Positions 8,601 through 17,558 of a DNA stretch of 55,506 nucleotides are shown here, piece after piece. The position numbers and the translations under genes were made by a program. Positions within the stretch are counted from its first letter, which is position 1; each line of letters begins with the position of its first letter. The notes beneath the pieces are model-generated. The model saw only the letters and a program-made list of their open reading frames with translations, had not been told where the DNA came from and did not search any database. Source of the DNA: Streptococcus equinus ATCC 9812 (GTDB lineage: Bacteria; Bacillota; Bacilli; Lactobacillales; Streptococcaceae); assembly GCF_000187265.1 (NCBI RefSeq), contig NZ_GL698429.1, positions 829,715 to 885,220 of the forward strand, read 5' to 3'.

Positions 8601-10400
8601 ATGTATAAAGCAGGTATAGATGTCGGATCGACAACCGTCAAAGTTGTCATTTTCGATGAGAATTATCAGTTGTTATTTTCACGCTATGAACGTCACTTCT
8701 CAGACGTCAAAACAGCTACCATAAAAGTTTTAAACGAAGCTATCTCAGAAATTGGTGACCATAAGGTCAGTATTGCCATAACTGGTTCTGGGGGAATGGG
8801 CTTAGCAGATGTTGCTAAAATTCCATTTGTCCAAGAAGTTATCGCAGCCACTACTACCGTTGAAAAATTCATCCCACAAACTGATGTCGTCATTGAACTT
8901 GGTGGTGAAGATGCCAAGATGACTTTCTTTGGTGACACACTTGAACAACGTATGAACGGGACATGTGCCGGTGGTACAGGTGCCTTCATCGACCAAATGG
9001 CTGGGCTTTTGAAAACTGATGCCAACGGCGTCAACGAATTAGCCAAAGGCTATGAAACCATCTATCCAATTGCCAGCCGTTGTGGTGTTTTTGCCAAAAC
9101 TGATGTTCAACCGTTGATTAACGAAGGTGCTAGAAAAGAAGATATTGCTGCTTCTATTTTTCAAGCCGTTGTCAACCAAACAATTGCAGGATTAGCTTCT
9201 GGACGTAAAATCACTGGAAATATTGCCTTTCTTGGTGGACCACTTTTCTTCATGAGTGAACTACGTCAACGTTTCATTGAAACACTTGATATCAAAACAG
9301 AAAATGTGATTTTTCCTGAAAATCCTCAACTCTTTGTGGCAATGGGAGCTGCTCTTGATGAAAATCAAGTTCAGATTACTTTGTCTGAAATCATTCAAAA
9401 TCTGGAAACTAACACATCAACATCTCTTGTTCCTAAAAATACACTCGATGTTCTTTTCAAAGACCAAGCAGAACTTGACGCTTGGCGTGCCCGTCACAAT
9501 GAAGCAAGCGTTGAATACAAAGACATTGCTTTTGCTTCAGGTCCACTTTTTCTCGGAATCGATGCTGGTTCAACAACTTCAAAAGTCGTTCTAACTGACC
9601 CTGATGGCGCTATTTTATTCCAACATTATGGCAATAACCAAGGACAACCTCTTGAAAATGTCATTTCAATCTTGAAAGAACTTTATCATCAACTTCCTCA
9701 AAATGCCTTTATCGCCCGTTCTTGCGTAACAGGTTACGGTGAAAATCTGATAAAGGCTGCACTGCATGTTGATTACGGTGAGGTAGAAACCGTTGCTCAC
9801 TTTAAAGCTGCCAACTACTTCAACCCAGGTGTTGATTTTATCCTTGATATTGGTGGTCAAGATATGAAAGCCATGAGTGTCCGCGATGGTGCTTTATCAA
9901 GTATCCAGCTAAACGAAGCTTGTTCTTCAGGCTGCGGCTCATTTATTGAAACATTTGCTAAATCCCTTAAATATGATGTCAAAGATTTTGCCAAAGTCGC
10001 ACTTCTTGCCAAACACCCCGTTGACCTTGGTTCACGATGCACTGTTTTCATGAACTCAAAAGTTAAACAAGTTCAAAAAGAAGGTGCAACTGTTGCTGAT
10101 ATCTCTGCAGGCTTATCATATTCTGTCATCAAAAATGCACTTTACAAAGTTATCAAACTTAAACGTCCGGAAGATTTAGGTGAAAAAATCGTCGTTCAGG
10201 GCGGTACATTCTACAACGAAGCTGTACTTCGTGCCTTTGAACTCGTTAGTGAACGCGAAGTCGTTCGTCCAAGTATCGCTGGGCTAATGGGAGCATATGG
10301 ATGTGCTATCATCGCGCAAGAAAAATATAATGATGAAATTACTGCAACTGAACCCGCAGTAGAACTTGCCACTTCAGCAAAAGGAGGATTGCATGCCTGA
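8601..10400 (+). CDS. Tandem BadF/HgdC-type ATPase (2-hydroxyacyl-CoA dehydratase activase-like)
   Basis: A 599-residue protein made of two ASKHA-fold ATPase domains in a row. Each starts with the phosphate loop ([10 protein letters not shown] at residue 5, [10 protein letters not shown] near 318). Each has the paired cysteines that bind a shared [4Fe-4S] cluster in HgdC (NGTCAGGTG and ASRCGVF in the first; [10 protein letters not shown] and GSRCTVF in the second). Known activases of this family use ATP to inject one electron into a 2-hydroxyacyl-CoA dehydratase. The partner is encoded next, with an 8-base overlap. In many bacteria both parts are one polypeptide of about 1400 residues. The activation role is inferred; the substrate is unknown. 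Oxygen sensitivity would be expected. No ribosome site is seen before the ATG. Confidence 0.85.
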   Translation: MYKAGIDVGSTTVKVVIFDENYQLLFSRYERHFSDVKTATIKVLNEAISEIGDHKVSIAITGSGGMGLADVAKIPFVQEVIAATTTVEKFIPQTDVVIELGGEDAKMTFFGDTLEQRMNGTCAGGTGAFIDQMAGLLKTDANGVNELAKGYETIYPIASRCGVFAKTDVQPLINEGARKEDIAASIFQAVVNQTIAGLASGRKITGNIAFLGGPLFFMSELRQRFIETLDIKTENVIFPENPQLFVAMGAALDENQVQITLSEIIQNLETNTSTSLVPKNTLDVLFKDQAELDAWRARHNEASVEYKDIAFASGPLFLGIDAGSTTSKVVLTDPDGAILFQHYGNNQGQPLENVISILKELYHQLPQNAFIARSCVTGYGENLIKAALHVDYGEVETVAHFKAANYFNPGVDFILDIGGQDMKAMSVRDGALSSIQLNEACSSGCGSFIETFAKSLKYDVKDFAKVALLAKHPVDLGSRCTVFMNSKVKQVQKEGATVADISAGLSYSVIKNALYKVIKLKRPEDLGEKIVVQGGTFYNEAVLRAFELVSEREVVRPSIAGLMGAYGCAIIAQEKYNDEITATEPAVELATSAKGGLHA

Positions 10401-12981
10401 GACATTGCTTGAAAAAAATCGCACACACTCTAGTTTGATGGGACTTGATGAACTCGATCAATTTACCACTCAAAAAGAATTCACACGTTGTGGGATGTGT
10501 GAAAATAACTGTGCGTTAACCGTAACAATTTTTAACGACGGTTCAAAATTCGTCACTGGTAACCGTTGTGAACGCGGTGCTGAAAAAGTCACTAAAATTA
10601 AATTTGACCGTTCAAACAAAAAAGAAAATCTCGTTGATTACAAATATAAAAAGCTCTTTAAATTCAAAGCACTTTCAAAACGAGATGCTGTACATGGTGT
10701 CATTGGTGTTCCTCGTGTGCTTAACATGTATGAAAATTACCCTCTCTGGCATACTATTTTAACCGACCTTGGTTTTCGTGTTCAAATTTCTCCAAAATCT
10801 GACAAACGCTTATTTGAAAAAGGAATTGAAACAATTCCTAGTGACACTGTCTGCTATCCTGCAAAAATGGTTCACGGTCACATTCAAAGTCTAATCGACC
10901 GTAAAGTTGATGCCATTTTCTATCCAAGTGTCATTTACGAACAAATTGAAAACAGCAAAGCACCTAATCACTACAACTGTCCAATCGTTCAAAGCTATCC
11001 AGAAGTTATCGAAAAAAATATGGACCCAATCCGCAATGGTGAAGTCAAGTATTTCCATCTATTTGTCAACCTTGCTGACCACGAATCTGTTGTGAAATCA
11101 CTTGCTAAAAGCTTTAGTAGCTACGATGACATTACTGTTGATGATATTAAAAAAGCTGTCGAACACGGCTATCAAGTCCTTGCTGATTTCAAAAAAGATT
11201 TACAAGATAAAGCTGATGAACTTCTTAGCCGCTTAGCGCTAAATAACGAAAAAGCTATTGTTCTTTCTGGTCGTCCATATCACCTTGACCCAGAAATCAA
11301 CCACGGTATCGCAAACATCATCACGCAAGAGGGATTCCACGTGTTAACTGAGGATATGGTTTCAAGTCTTGAAGAAGTTGCTGGACTTCGTGTCGTTAAC
11401 CAATGGGTTTACCACTCTCGACTCTATGCAGCTGCAAAAGTCGTCTCTAAAAACCCAAACCTTGAACTTGTCCAATTAAACAGCTTTGGTTGCGGACTTG
11501 ATGCCGTAACAACTGACCAAGTTGAAGAAATCATGCGAGCTCACAACAAGCTCTACACTGTTCTAAAAATTGATGAAGGAAGCAACCTCGGTGCTATCCG
11601 TATTCGACTTCGCTCCCTCAAAGCTGCTGTCGAAGAACGTGATAAGAAAGCTAAAAAAGCAAATCTTGACCACATTTTCAACCAAACTCCACAATTTAAT
11701 AGCTCTGTTGATATTGAAGAAATTAAAGAACCTGTCTTCACTAAAGAAATGAAGAAAAAACACACGCTTCTAATGCCAATGCTTTCTCCAATTCACCAAA
11801 ATGGACTTATTGAGGAAGCCTTCAAACAAGCTGGTTACAACGTTGTGATTTTGCCGGCTATGGATAAAAAAGCTGTTGACGTTGGCCTAAAATATGTCCA
11901 CAATGATGCTTGCTACCCAGCTATTATCACTATCGGTCAGCTGATTGAAGCACTTCAAAGTGGAAAATACGACCTCAACAATACCAGTGTCATGATGACA
12001 CAAACTGGTGGCGGTTGCCGTGCAACTAACTACATTCCGCTATTACGTAAAGCTCTCAAAGATGCTGGTTACCCTCAAATCCCTGTCGTTTCAATTTCAA
12101 TGGGAAACCAAGGTACAGAAGAAACACCAGGCTGGAACATCACGCTTCCATTTGTCAAACGCCTGCTCATCAGTGTTCTCTACGGTGACCTCTTTGAACG
12201 TGTTCTTTACCGCGTTCGTCCTTACGAAGCTGTCCCAGGCTCTGCCAATGCTCTTTATCATAAGTGGCTAGAAATTGCCCGTAAAAACGTTAAATCAGGC
12301 TCATACTTTGAATTCAACCACAATATGAAACAAATCATTAAAGAATTCGATACACTTGAAACTGTTGATTTTGGACAAAAACCACGCGTTGGAGTCGTCG
12401 GAGAAATTCTCGTCAAATACGCTCCAACTGCCAACAACGATATTGTTGCTATCATCGAAAATGAAGGTGGTGAAGCCGTTGTTCCAGACCTCATCGGCTT
12501 TATGAATTACTCGCTCTTCAACCAAATTTGGAAAGCTGACGAGCTCAACATGAGTAAAAAAGCAAAAGGTTTTGCAAAACTTGGTATTGATGCCATCAAC
12601 CTTCTTGAAAAGCCAATGAACAAGGCTCTCGAAAAATCTAACCGCTTTGAAGGTATCGAGTCAATCTACAACATTGCAAAAGGTGCAGCAAAAGTTATCT
12701 CAATCGGTAACCACACTGGTGAAGGTTGGTTCTTGACAGGTGAAATGATTGAACTACTTAATAACGGTGTTAAAAATATTGTCTGTCTTCAACCATTTGG
12801 CTGTCTTCCAAACCACATCGTTGGTAAAGGAATGCTAAAAGAATTGCGCCGTCAATTCAAAGGTGCTAACATCTCACCAATCGATTACGACCCAGGTTCA
12901 TCAGAAGTTAACCAATTGAATCGTATTCGCTTAATGATGACAACAGCTAAAAAAATGCAAAACACTGTAAATGCAAAATAA
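10393..12981 (+). CDS. 2-hydroxyacyl-CoA dehydratase-related protein (DUF2229/HgdB-like)
   Basis: An 862-residue protein. Near the N-terminus is a cysteine cluster (RCGMCENNC, then GNRCERG, about residues 29-58) that could hold an Fe-S centre. A DUF2229-type domain follows ([13 protein letters not shown] near 107; [14 protein letters not shown] near 148). The C-terminal half resembles the HgdB/BcrC dehydratase subunits ([14 protein letters not shown] near 500; [11 protein letters not shown] near 537; [12 protein letters not shown] near 803). I place the start at the ATG at 10393, 5 bases after AGGAGG. This overlaps the activase stop by 8 bases, so the two proteins should be made together. Reaction and substrate are unknown. 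The gene ends at a strong terminator. Confidence 0.8.
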   Translation: MPETLLEKNRTHSSLMGLDELDQFTTQKEFTRCGMCENNCALTVTIFNDGSKFVTGNRCERGAEKVTKIKFDRSNKKENLVDYKYKKLFKFKALSKRDAVHGVIGVPRVLNMYENYPLWHTILTDLGFRVQISPKSDKRLFEKGIETIPSDTVCYPAKMVHGHIQSLIDRKVDAIFYPSVIYEQIENSKAPNHYNCPIVQSYPEVIEKNMDPIRNGEVKYFHLFVNLADHESVVKSLAKSFSSYDDITVDDIKKAVEHGYQVLADFKKDLQDKADELLSRLALNNEKAIVLSGRPYHLDPEINHGIANIITQEGFHVLTEDMVSSLEEVAGLRVVNQWVYHSRLYAAAKVVSKNPNLELVQLNSFGCGLDAVTTDQVEEIMRAHNKLYTVLKIDEGSNLGAIRIRLRSLKAAVEERDKKAKKANLDHIFNQTPQFNSSVDIEEIKEPVFTKEMKKKHTLLMPMLSPIHQNGLIEEAFKQAGYNVVILPAMDKKAVDVGLKYVHNDACYPAIITIGQLIEALQSGKYDLNNTSVMMTQTGGGCRATNYIPLLRKALKDAGYPQIPVVSISMGNQGTEETPGWNITLPFVKRLLISVLYGDLFERVLYRVRPYEAVPGSANALYHKWLEIARKNVKSGSYFEFNHNMKQIIKEFDTLETVDFGQKPRVGVVGEILVKYAPTANNDIVAIIENEGGEAVVPDLIGFMNYSLFNQIWKADELNMSKKAKGFAKLGIDAINLLEKPMNKALEKSNRFEGIESIYNIAKGAAKVISIGNHTGEGWFLTGEMIELLNNGVKNIVCLQPFGCLPNHIVGKGMLKELRRQFKGANISPIDYDPGSSEVNQLNRIRLMMTTAKKMQNTVNAK

Positions 12982-12983
12982 AA

Positions 12984-13020
12984 CGAAAAAAGTTCGCTGA
13001 GAGAGTAGCGAACTTTTTTC
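12984..13020. terminator. Terminator between the dehydratase-like gene and ridA
   Basis: Stem AAAAAAGTTCGCT/AGCGAACTTTTTT with runs on both sides. It can serve both converging transcripts. Confidence 0.85.
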
Positions 13021-13045
13021 ATGGTCAAATAATATAATAGAACAT

Positions 13046-13426
13046 CTAGTCGAGATAAGCGATGACTTCAATTTCCACTTTGACGTCTTTTGGCAAACGA
13101 GCAACTTCAACAGCAGAGCGCGCTGGAAAATCAGCCTTAAAGGCTGTCGCGTACACTTCATTGAATGGAACAAAATCATCCATGTCACTTAAGAAGCAAG
13201 TTGTTTTGACGACGTGATCAAAATCAGTACCAGCTTCTGCTAAAATAGCAGAAATATTCTTAAGGACTTGTTTGGTTTGTTCCTGAATAGTTGTACCGAT
13301 AACTTCGCCTGTTTCAGGTGACAAGGGGACCTGACCTGAAGCAAAAAGGAAATTACCAACGACTTTTCCTTGAACATAAGGACCAATTGCCGCGGGCGCT
13401 TTGTCCGTATGAATTGTTTTCGCCAT
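13046..13426 (-). CDS. ridA: RidA-family enamine/imine deaminase
   Basis: A 126-residue member of the RidA (YjgF/UK114) family, which hydrolyses reactive 2-aminoacrylate and related imines released by PLP enzymes. The family signature ARSAVEVARLPKDVKVEIEV is present at about 100-119, including the Arg that binds the carboxylate. Length is standard. It has its own promoter and ends at a shared terminator, so it is monocistronic. Confidence 0.95.
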   Translation of the reverse strand: MAKTIHTDKAPAAIGPYVQGKVVGNFLFASGQVPLSPETGEVIGTTIQEQTKQVLKNISAILAEAGTDFDHVVKTTCFLSDMDDFVPFNEVYATAFKADFPARSAVEVARLPKDVKVEIEVIAYLD

Positions 13427-13459
13427 GAACTTTCACCTTCTCTCAAATAGATTGGAATT

Positions 13460-13487
13460 ATTATATCACAATATTCAGAAAATTCAA
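13460..13487 (-). promoter_or_regulatory. ridA promoter
   Basis: Minus strand -35 TTGAAT (13482-13487), 16 bp, -10 TATAAT (13460-13465), followed by AGAAGGTGA as ribosome site before the ATG at 13426. Confidence 0.7.
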
Positions 13488-13523
13488 GCTTATTAACAAA
13501 TAAAATTCATTTTTTTTCAAATG

Positions 13524-13552
13524 TTTACAAATGTCAAAAATGTTTATATAAT
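13524..13552 (+). promoter_or_regulatory. Promoter of the riboswitch/nucleoside hydrolase unit
   Basis: -35 TTTACA (13524-13529), 17 bp, -10 TATAAT (13547-13552). Transcription would begin near 13559, leaving a leader of about 170 bases before the ATG at 13731. Confidence 0.8.
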
Positions 13553-13558
13553 AGTAGG

Positions 13559-13697
13559 CGTGCATAATCAAAAGTACTACTTTTGGACTGGTTCGAAAAC
13601 TCCCAGAATAAAAAACTAGCTATCTACAAATAGACATGCCTTTTTAGGGTTTGTTTTTGCGTGGCTTTGTTTTTTATAAAACAAGGCTGCTTTTTTA
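13559..13697 (+). promoter_or_regulatory. Candidate preQ1-I riboswitch with terminator
   Basis: At 13588-13619 the leader has CTGG, a short loop beginning TTCGAAAACT, CCCAG closing the stem, and then the A-rich tail AATAAAAAACTAG. Small size, one stem, C-rich 3' loop side and an A-rich tail ending in ACTA are the pattern of class I preQ1 aptamers (the Bacillus queC leader has a near-identical tail). A small hairpin (13569-13585) precedes it. An intrinsic terminator follows: GGCTTTGTTTT/AAAACAAGGCT and six T (13663-13696), located before the ribosome site AAAGGAGG. So the layout is promoter, aptamer, terminator, gene. The pseudoknot partner of the tail is less clear than in model aptamers, so the ligand call is tentative. 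A leader riboswitch of some kind is well supported. Confidence 0.6.
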
Positions 13698-13730
13698 TTT
13701 TCCATCAAATTTTTTAAGAAAGGAGGAAAC

Positions 13731-14714
13731 ATGACAAGACAAAAAATTATTATCGACTGTGATCCAGGAATTGACGATACTTTGGCGCTGCTTTATGCCT
13801 TAAAACATCCTCAACTTGAAGTGGTTGCCATTACTATTGTTGCTGGAAATTGTCCAACTGACCTCGGAGTAAAAAACACCTTTACTACCCTTGAACTCCT
13901 CAATCGTCTTGATGTCCCTGTTTATCAAGGAGCAAGTGCTCCTATAAAACGTGACTACGTTTCTGCTCAAGATACTCACGGAATGGATGGCTTAGGAGAA
14001 ACCTACTTTCAACTTAAAGGCAATCACCAAGCTCAAGAACAATCTGCAGAAAGCTTTTTAGCAGACTATTTTAAAGAACCACAAAACACATCCATCATTG
14101 CACTTGGTCCTTTAACAAATATTGCTAAAGCACTTGAAATTAACCCTAACCTTGGCAAAAACTGTCACCGCTTTGTCAGCATGGGTGGAAATTTCAAATC
14201 ACATGGAAATTGTTCTCCAGTAGCCGAGTACAATTATTGGTGTGACCCACATGCAGCTCAAATCACTTTTGAAAAATTAGGCTGTAAACTTGAAATGGTT
14301 GGACTTGATGTCACACGCCATATTGTATTAACACCAAATCACTTAGAATATATGAGTCGTATTAACGCTGAAATGACAGCATTCATCACTAAAATTACCC
14401 GTTTTTATTTTGATTTTCATTGGGAATACGAACATCTCATCGGTTGCGTGATTAATGACCCGCTTGCGCTAGCATATTTTATCAATAGCGAAGTGTGCTC
14501 AGGTTTTGATGCCTATACAGATGTTATTACTGACGGTATTGCACTTGGTCAAACAGTTGTTGACCAATATGATTTTTACCACAAAGCTAAAAACAGCACA
14601 ATTTTAACACAAGTAAACCCAAGTTTATTCTGGGAAGATTTTCTAACCGTACTTTTAGATGCACAAAAAGACATCATTCAAGATGATCTAAAAAATCTAC
14701 AGTTAGAAAGTTAA
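13731..14714 (+). CDS. Nucleoside hydrolase, possible queuosine/preQ1 nucleoside salvage enzyme
   Basis: A 327-residue inosine-uridine-preferring nucleoside hydrolase family protein. The Asp-rich metal site DCDPGIDDTLAL lies at residues 9-20. ALGPLTNIAKAL near 124 and the late Asp in INDPLALAYF near 242 complete the calcium-binding pocket. These enzymes cut the N-glycosidic bond of ribonucleosides. Here the gene follows a candidate preQ1 riboswitch and is 3 bases from an ECF S component. That context resembles published queuosine-salvage hydrolases (QueK type) found next to QrtT/QueT-like transporters. The substrate assignment is inference; a pyrimidine or purine nucleoside substrate remains possible. 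Confidence 0.85.
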   Translation: MTRQKIIIDCDPGIDDTLALLYALKHPQLEVVAITIVAGNCPTDLGVKNTFTTLELLNRLDVPVYQGASAPIKRDYVSAQDTHGMDGLGETYFQLKGNHQAQEQSAESFLADYFKEPQNTSIIALGPLTNIAKALEINPNLGKNCHRFVSMGGNFKSHGNCSPVAEYNYWCDPHAAQITFEKLGCKLEMVGLDVTRHIVLTPNHLEYMSRINAEMTAFITKITRFYFDFHWEYEHLIGCVINDPLALAYFINSEVCSGFDAYTDVITDGIALGQTVVDQYDFYHKAKNSTILTQVNPSLFWEDFLTVLLDAQKDIIQDDLKNLQLES

Positions 14715-14717
14715 ATC

Positions 14718-15281
14718 ATGAAAAACACATCTACTCGTATTATCTCTTTTATGGCAATTGCTATCGCTATTAACTATATCGGTGCAAATATCGCACTTTT
14801 CCTACGTTTACCAATCTACCTTGACATGATTGGAACCTTACTCGTTGCAGTTGTCTTTGGACCTTGGCTTGGTGCTGGAGCAGCAATCATCAGTGCTCTT
14901 ATCAGCTGGATGACTACAGATATTTTTGCCATCTACTTTGCACCTGTTGCTATCGTCGTAGCCTTTATCACAGGTTTTCTCGTTAAAGAATCAACTAAAT
15001 CAAGAGACTTAATCTGGAAGAGCCTACTTGTTTCACTTCCAGGTACAATCGTCTCATCAAGTATCACAGTTATCCTCTTCCACGGTATTACATCAAGTGG
15101 TTCAGGTATTTTGGCGCAAATTCTTCACGGCTTAGGCATTGATTTGACTGCAAGTCTAGTTCTTGTACAAGCTATTACTGACTACGCAGACCGCCTAATC
15201 AGCCTTGTCCTAGTGCTAACTATCATCAAGTCTCTTAAAACATTTGCACCAAGCATCATGATGAAAACAGTAAATAATTAA
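14718..15281 (+). CDS. ECF transporter S component (QrtT/QueT-like candidate)
   Basis: A 187-residue integral membrane protein with about five to six helices and the look of an energy-coupling-factor S component. It has an N-terminal helix with small residues (IAINYIGANIALFLRLPIYLDMIG abbreviated to NYIGANIAL), a glycine/alanine-rich second region (FGPWLGAGAAI), and no ATPase. It would capture a vitamin-like substrate and use the shared EcfA/A'/T module encoded elsewhere. It starts 3 bases after the nucleoside hydrolase and is controlled by the same leader, so its ligand is probably a queuosine precursor base or nucleoside. The specificity is not proven by sequence. Confidence 0.8.
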   Translation: MKNTSTRIISFMAIAIAINYIGANIALFLRLPIYLDMIGTLLVAVVFGPWLGAGAAIISALISWMTTDIFAIYFAPVAIVVAFITGFLVKESTKSRDLIWKSLLVSLPGTIVSSSITVILFHGITSSGSGILAQILHGLGIDLTASLVLVQAITDYADRLISLVLVLTIIKSLKTFAPSIMMKTVNN

Positions 15282-15288
15282 TAAATAA

Positions 15289-15320
15289 TCCCAGCTATCA
15301 AAAATAGCTGGGTATTTTTT
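15289..15320 (+). terminator. Terminator after the ECF S component gene
   Basis: Perfect stem CCCAGCTAT/ATAGCTGGG followed by T-rich sequence. Confidence 0.9.
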
Positions 15321-15365
15321 AGTTCTTTTTACAGCATGTGATGGAATGAACTGCCTTGTTCTCTC

Positions 15366-15602
15366 CTAAATTTGAAAAATGTTTCTGCATCGCACGCATA
15401 AAAGCCTTTTATAAAATTGTTCAACGTTTGATGACATTCGAAATCGTTTTGAGAAACTATCTCCCCATGTCTTTAATTCATTCTCAACAAGTCTTACTCT
15501 ATTTTTTATCGTTTTTAAAAGTGTATTTGATACTTTAGCTAATTCTAAAGTGACCGAAAAAATAGAATCATAAAAGGCAATCTCCGTGATATAAGTCATC
15601 AT
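15366..15602 (-). CDS. Small hypothetical protein
   Basis: A 78-residue frame that I do not recognise. It deserves listing because the ATG at 15602 is preceded by AAAGGAGG at a good distance, and the first 65 residues are a plausible helical, Leu/Lys-rich sequence (LELAKVSNTLLKTIKNRV). No signal or membrane segment is obvious. The C-terminus (CVRCRNIFQI) looks odd. A one-base shift near 15420 would give a longer ending with more ordinary composition, so the gene may be decayed. It lies alone in the gap 15321-15696. Confidence 0.45.
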   Translation of the reverse strand: MMTYITEIAFYDSIFSVTLELAKVSNTLLKTIKNRVRLVENELKTWGDSFSKRFRMSSNVEQFYKRLLCVRCRNIFQI

Positions 15603-15696
15603 GTTTACTACCTCCTTTATCATAGTAACAAACAAAACTTAAAGGAAGCAAAAGAAATTCTTACAATTCCTTTACAAAAAATAACGATTTCAAAAC

Positions 15697-15729
15697 AAAA
15701 AATCCAAACCACAAATGGTTTGGATTTTA
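15697..15729 (-). terminator. Terminator of the dinG-asnS operon
   Basis: Stem AAAATCCAAACCA/TGGTTTGGATTTT with a short loop, 18 bases past the asnS stop. Confidence 0.9.
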
Positions 15730-15746
15730 TTATAAATTGATTTCTA

Positions 15747-17093
15747 TTAAGGTTTGATGCGGTGTAGCATACGTGGGAATGGAATTGCTTCACGGATGTG
15801 TTTAGTTCCAGCTACGAATGTTACCATACGTTCGATACCGATACCGAATCCTGCGTGTGGTACTGAACCGTATTTACGAAGATCAAGGTAGAATTCATAT
15901 TCTGATTTATCCATACCTAGAGCATCCATTTTAGCTACTAATGTGTCGTAGTCATCTTCACGGACTGAACCACCGATAATTTCTCCGTATCCTTCTGGTG
16001 CAAGAAGGTCAGCACATAGAACGCGTTCTGGGTTACCAGGAACTGGTTTCATGTAGAATGCTTTGAAGCTTGCAGGGTAGTTGATAACGAATGTTGGTAC
16101 ACCAAAGTAGTTTGAAATCCATGTTTCGTGTGGTGAACCAAAATCATCACCGTGTTCTAGGTGTTCGTAATCAGCATCTTCATCATTTTCGTGTTCTTGA
16201 AGAAGATCGATTGCATCATCGTAAGATACACGTTTGAATGGTTCTGCAATGTATTTTTTAAGAAGATCAACGTCACGTTCCAAGATTTCAAGTGCTTGAG
16301 GAGCACGGTCAAGAACACCTTGGATAAGAGCTTTAACGTAAGCTTCTTGAAGATCAAGTGATTCTTCGTGTGAAAGGAATGAATATTCAGCATCCATCAT
16401 CCAGAACTCTGTCAAGTGACGACGAGTTTTAGATTTTTCGGCACGGAATACAGGACCAAAGTCAAATACACGACCAAGTGCCATAGCACCAGCTTCAAGG
16501 TACAATTGACCTGATTGGCTCAAGTAAGCAGGTGTACCGAAGTAGTCAGTTTCGAACAATTCTGTTGAATCTTCAGCAGCGTTTCCTGACAAGATTGGGC
16601 TATCAAATTTGATGAAACCATTTTTATCAAAGAAATCGTATGTAGCGTAGATAATAGCGTTACGAATTTGCATGATAGCCATTTGTTTACGTGAACGCAA
16701 CCACAAGTGACGGTGATCCATCAAGAAATCAGTACCGTGTTCTTTTGGTGTGATTGGGTAATCTTCTGAATGACCAACAATTTTAAGATCAGTCACATCA
16801 AGTTCATAACCAAATTTTGAACGTGAATCTTCTTTAACGATACCTGTGATAAGGATAGAAGTTTCTTGACTAAGGTGTTTGATTGTGTTGAATTTTTCAG
16901 TTCCTTCTTCTTCACCATATTTTTCGATGAAGTTTGGTTTGAAAGCAACTGCTTGGAAGAACGCTGTCCCGTCACGAAGTTGTAAGAAAGCAATTTTCCC
17001 TTTTCCTGATTTGTTAGCGACCCAAGCCCCAATTGTGACTTCTTCGCCAACATGATTTTTAACATCAATAATTGATACGTAGTCTTTAGACAT
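15747..17093 (-). CDS. asnS: Asparaginyl-tRNA synthetase
   Basis: A 448-residue class IIb aminoacyl-tRNA synthetase that charges tRNA-Asn. The N-terminal OB-fold anticodon-binding domain (1-110) includes [24 protein letters not shown] in short [11 protein letters not shown]. The catalytic core has motif 2 ([21 protein letters not shown], key R and E) and motif 3 ([12 protein letters not shown] near 420). I place the start at the ATG at 17093, four bases after AGAGG; the frame extends 5 codons upstream to 17108. It is the last gene of the dinG operon, as in Bacillus. Confidence 0.95.
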   Translation of the reverse strand: MSKDYVSIIDVKNHVGEEVTIGAWVANKSGKGKIAFLQLRDGTAFFQAVAFKPNFIEKYGEEEGTEKFNTIKHLSQETSILITGIVKEDSRSKFGYELDVTDLKIVGHSEDYPITPKEHGTDFLMDHRHLWLRSRKQMAIMQIRNAIIYATYDFFDKNGFIKFDSPILSGNAAEDSTELFETDYFGTPAYLSQSGQLYLEAGAMALGRVFDFGPVFRAEKSKTRRHLTEFWMMDAEYSFLSHEESLDLQEAYVKALIQGVLDRAPQALEILERDVDLLKKYIAEPFKRVSYDDAIDLLQEHENDEDADYEHLEHGDDFGSPHETWISNYFGVPTFVINYPASFKAFYMKPVPGNPERVLCADLLAPEGYGEIIGGSVREDDYDTLVAKMDALGMDKSEYEFYLDLRKYGSVPHAGFGIGIERMVTFVAGTKHIREAIPFPRMLHRIKP

Positions 17094-17111
17094 AATTCCT
17101 CTTTTCAAATA

Positions 17112-17557
17112 TTACTCTGACATTTCTGTCAGTTTAATCTTACTAATTTTAGTTTTTGTGCTACTAATGGTGGCACGATAAGTCAATTTTGGCTTACCAC
17201 TATCCCAATCTCGGCAGTAAATTAAATTGAACTGGCTTTACCCAGTTTTTTTTTGACTTTTCCAATAAGCCGATAATAACCACCTGAACTAACATGTATG
17301 TTTTTACTAGGATAAGTTTGATAAACAGTATTGCCTAAACTGTAATACTGCTCATCAACATCTCTAGCTGACCAGCTGTAACCTGTTGTTGCATTACTTG
17401 CTAAGTCAATTTCAAAGTTCATACCATCTGATTTGACAACGTAATCACCAACTTTGGTTAACTCTGGAGATTCTAGTTTAAAATAAAGCCCCAGTCCAAC
17501 GGCAATGATTCCTGAAAGAGCTACTAGCGCAATTAGAAATTTTCGTTTTTGGGACAT
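17112..17557 (-). pseudogene. Chagasin-like (I42) protease inhibitor, frameshifted
   Basis: An N-terminal membrane anchor/signal segment (about 8-26) is followed by a chagasin-fold domain with the hallmark NATTGYSW near residue 56 and the GGYY segment near 92. The frame ends early at a TAA at 17222. If one T is restored near 17230 (AGTTC to AGTTTC), the frame continues as FNLIYCRDWDSGKPKLTYRA and ends at 17112, 18 bases before asnS. This supplies the Y-x-R-x-W motif that forms the third inhibitory loop of chagasins. The family blocks cysteine proteases of the papain type. The gene sits 1 base after aspB. The lesion is either true decay or a sequencing error. Confidence 0.75.
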
Positions 17558-17558
17558 C

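Noticed and set aside
13559..13697. Purine (guanine/adenine) riboswitch
   Set aside because: The conserved three-way junction bases of purine aptamers (TATA...TAATATGG and ending ATA) are absent; the short A-tailed single stem fits preQ1-I better.
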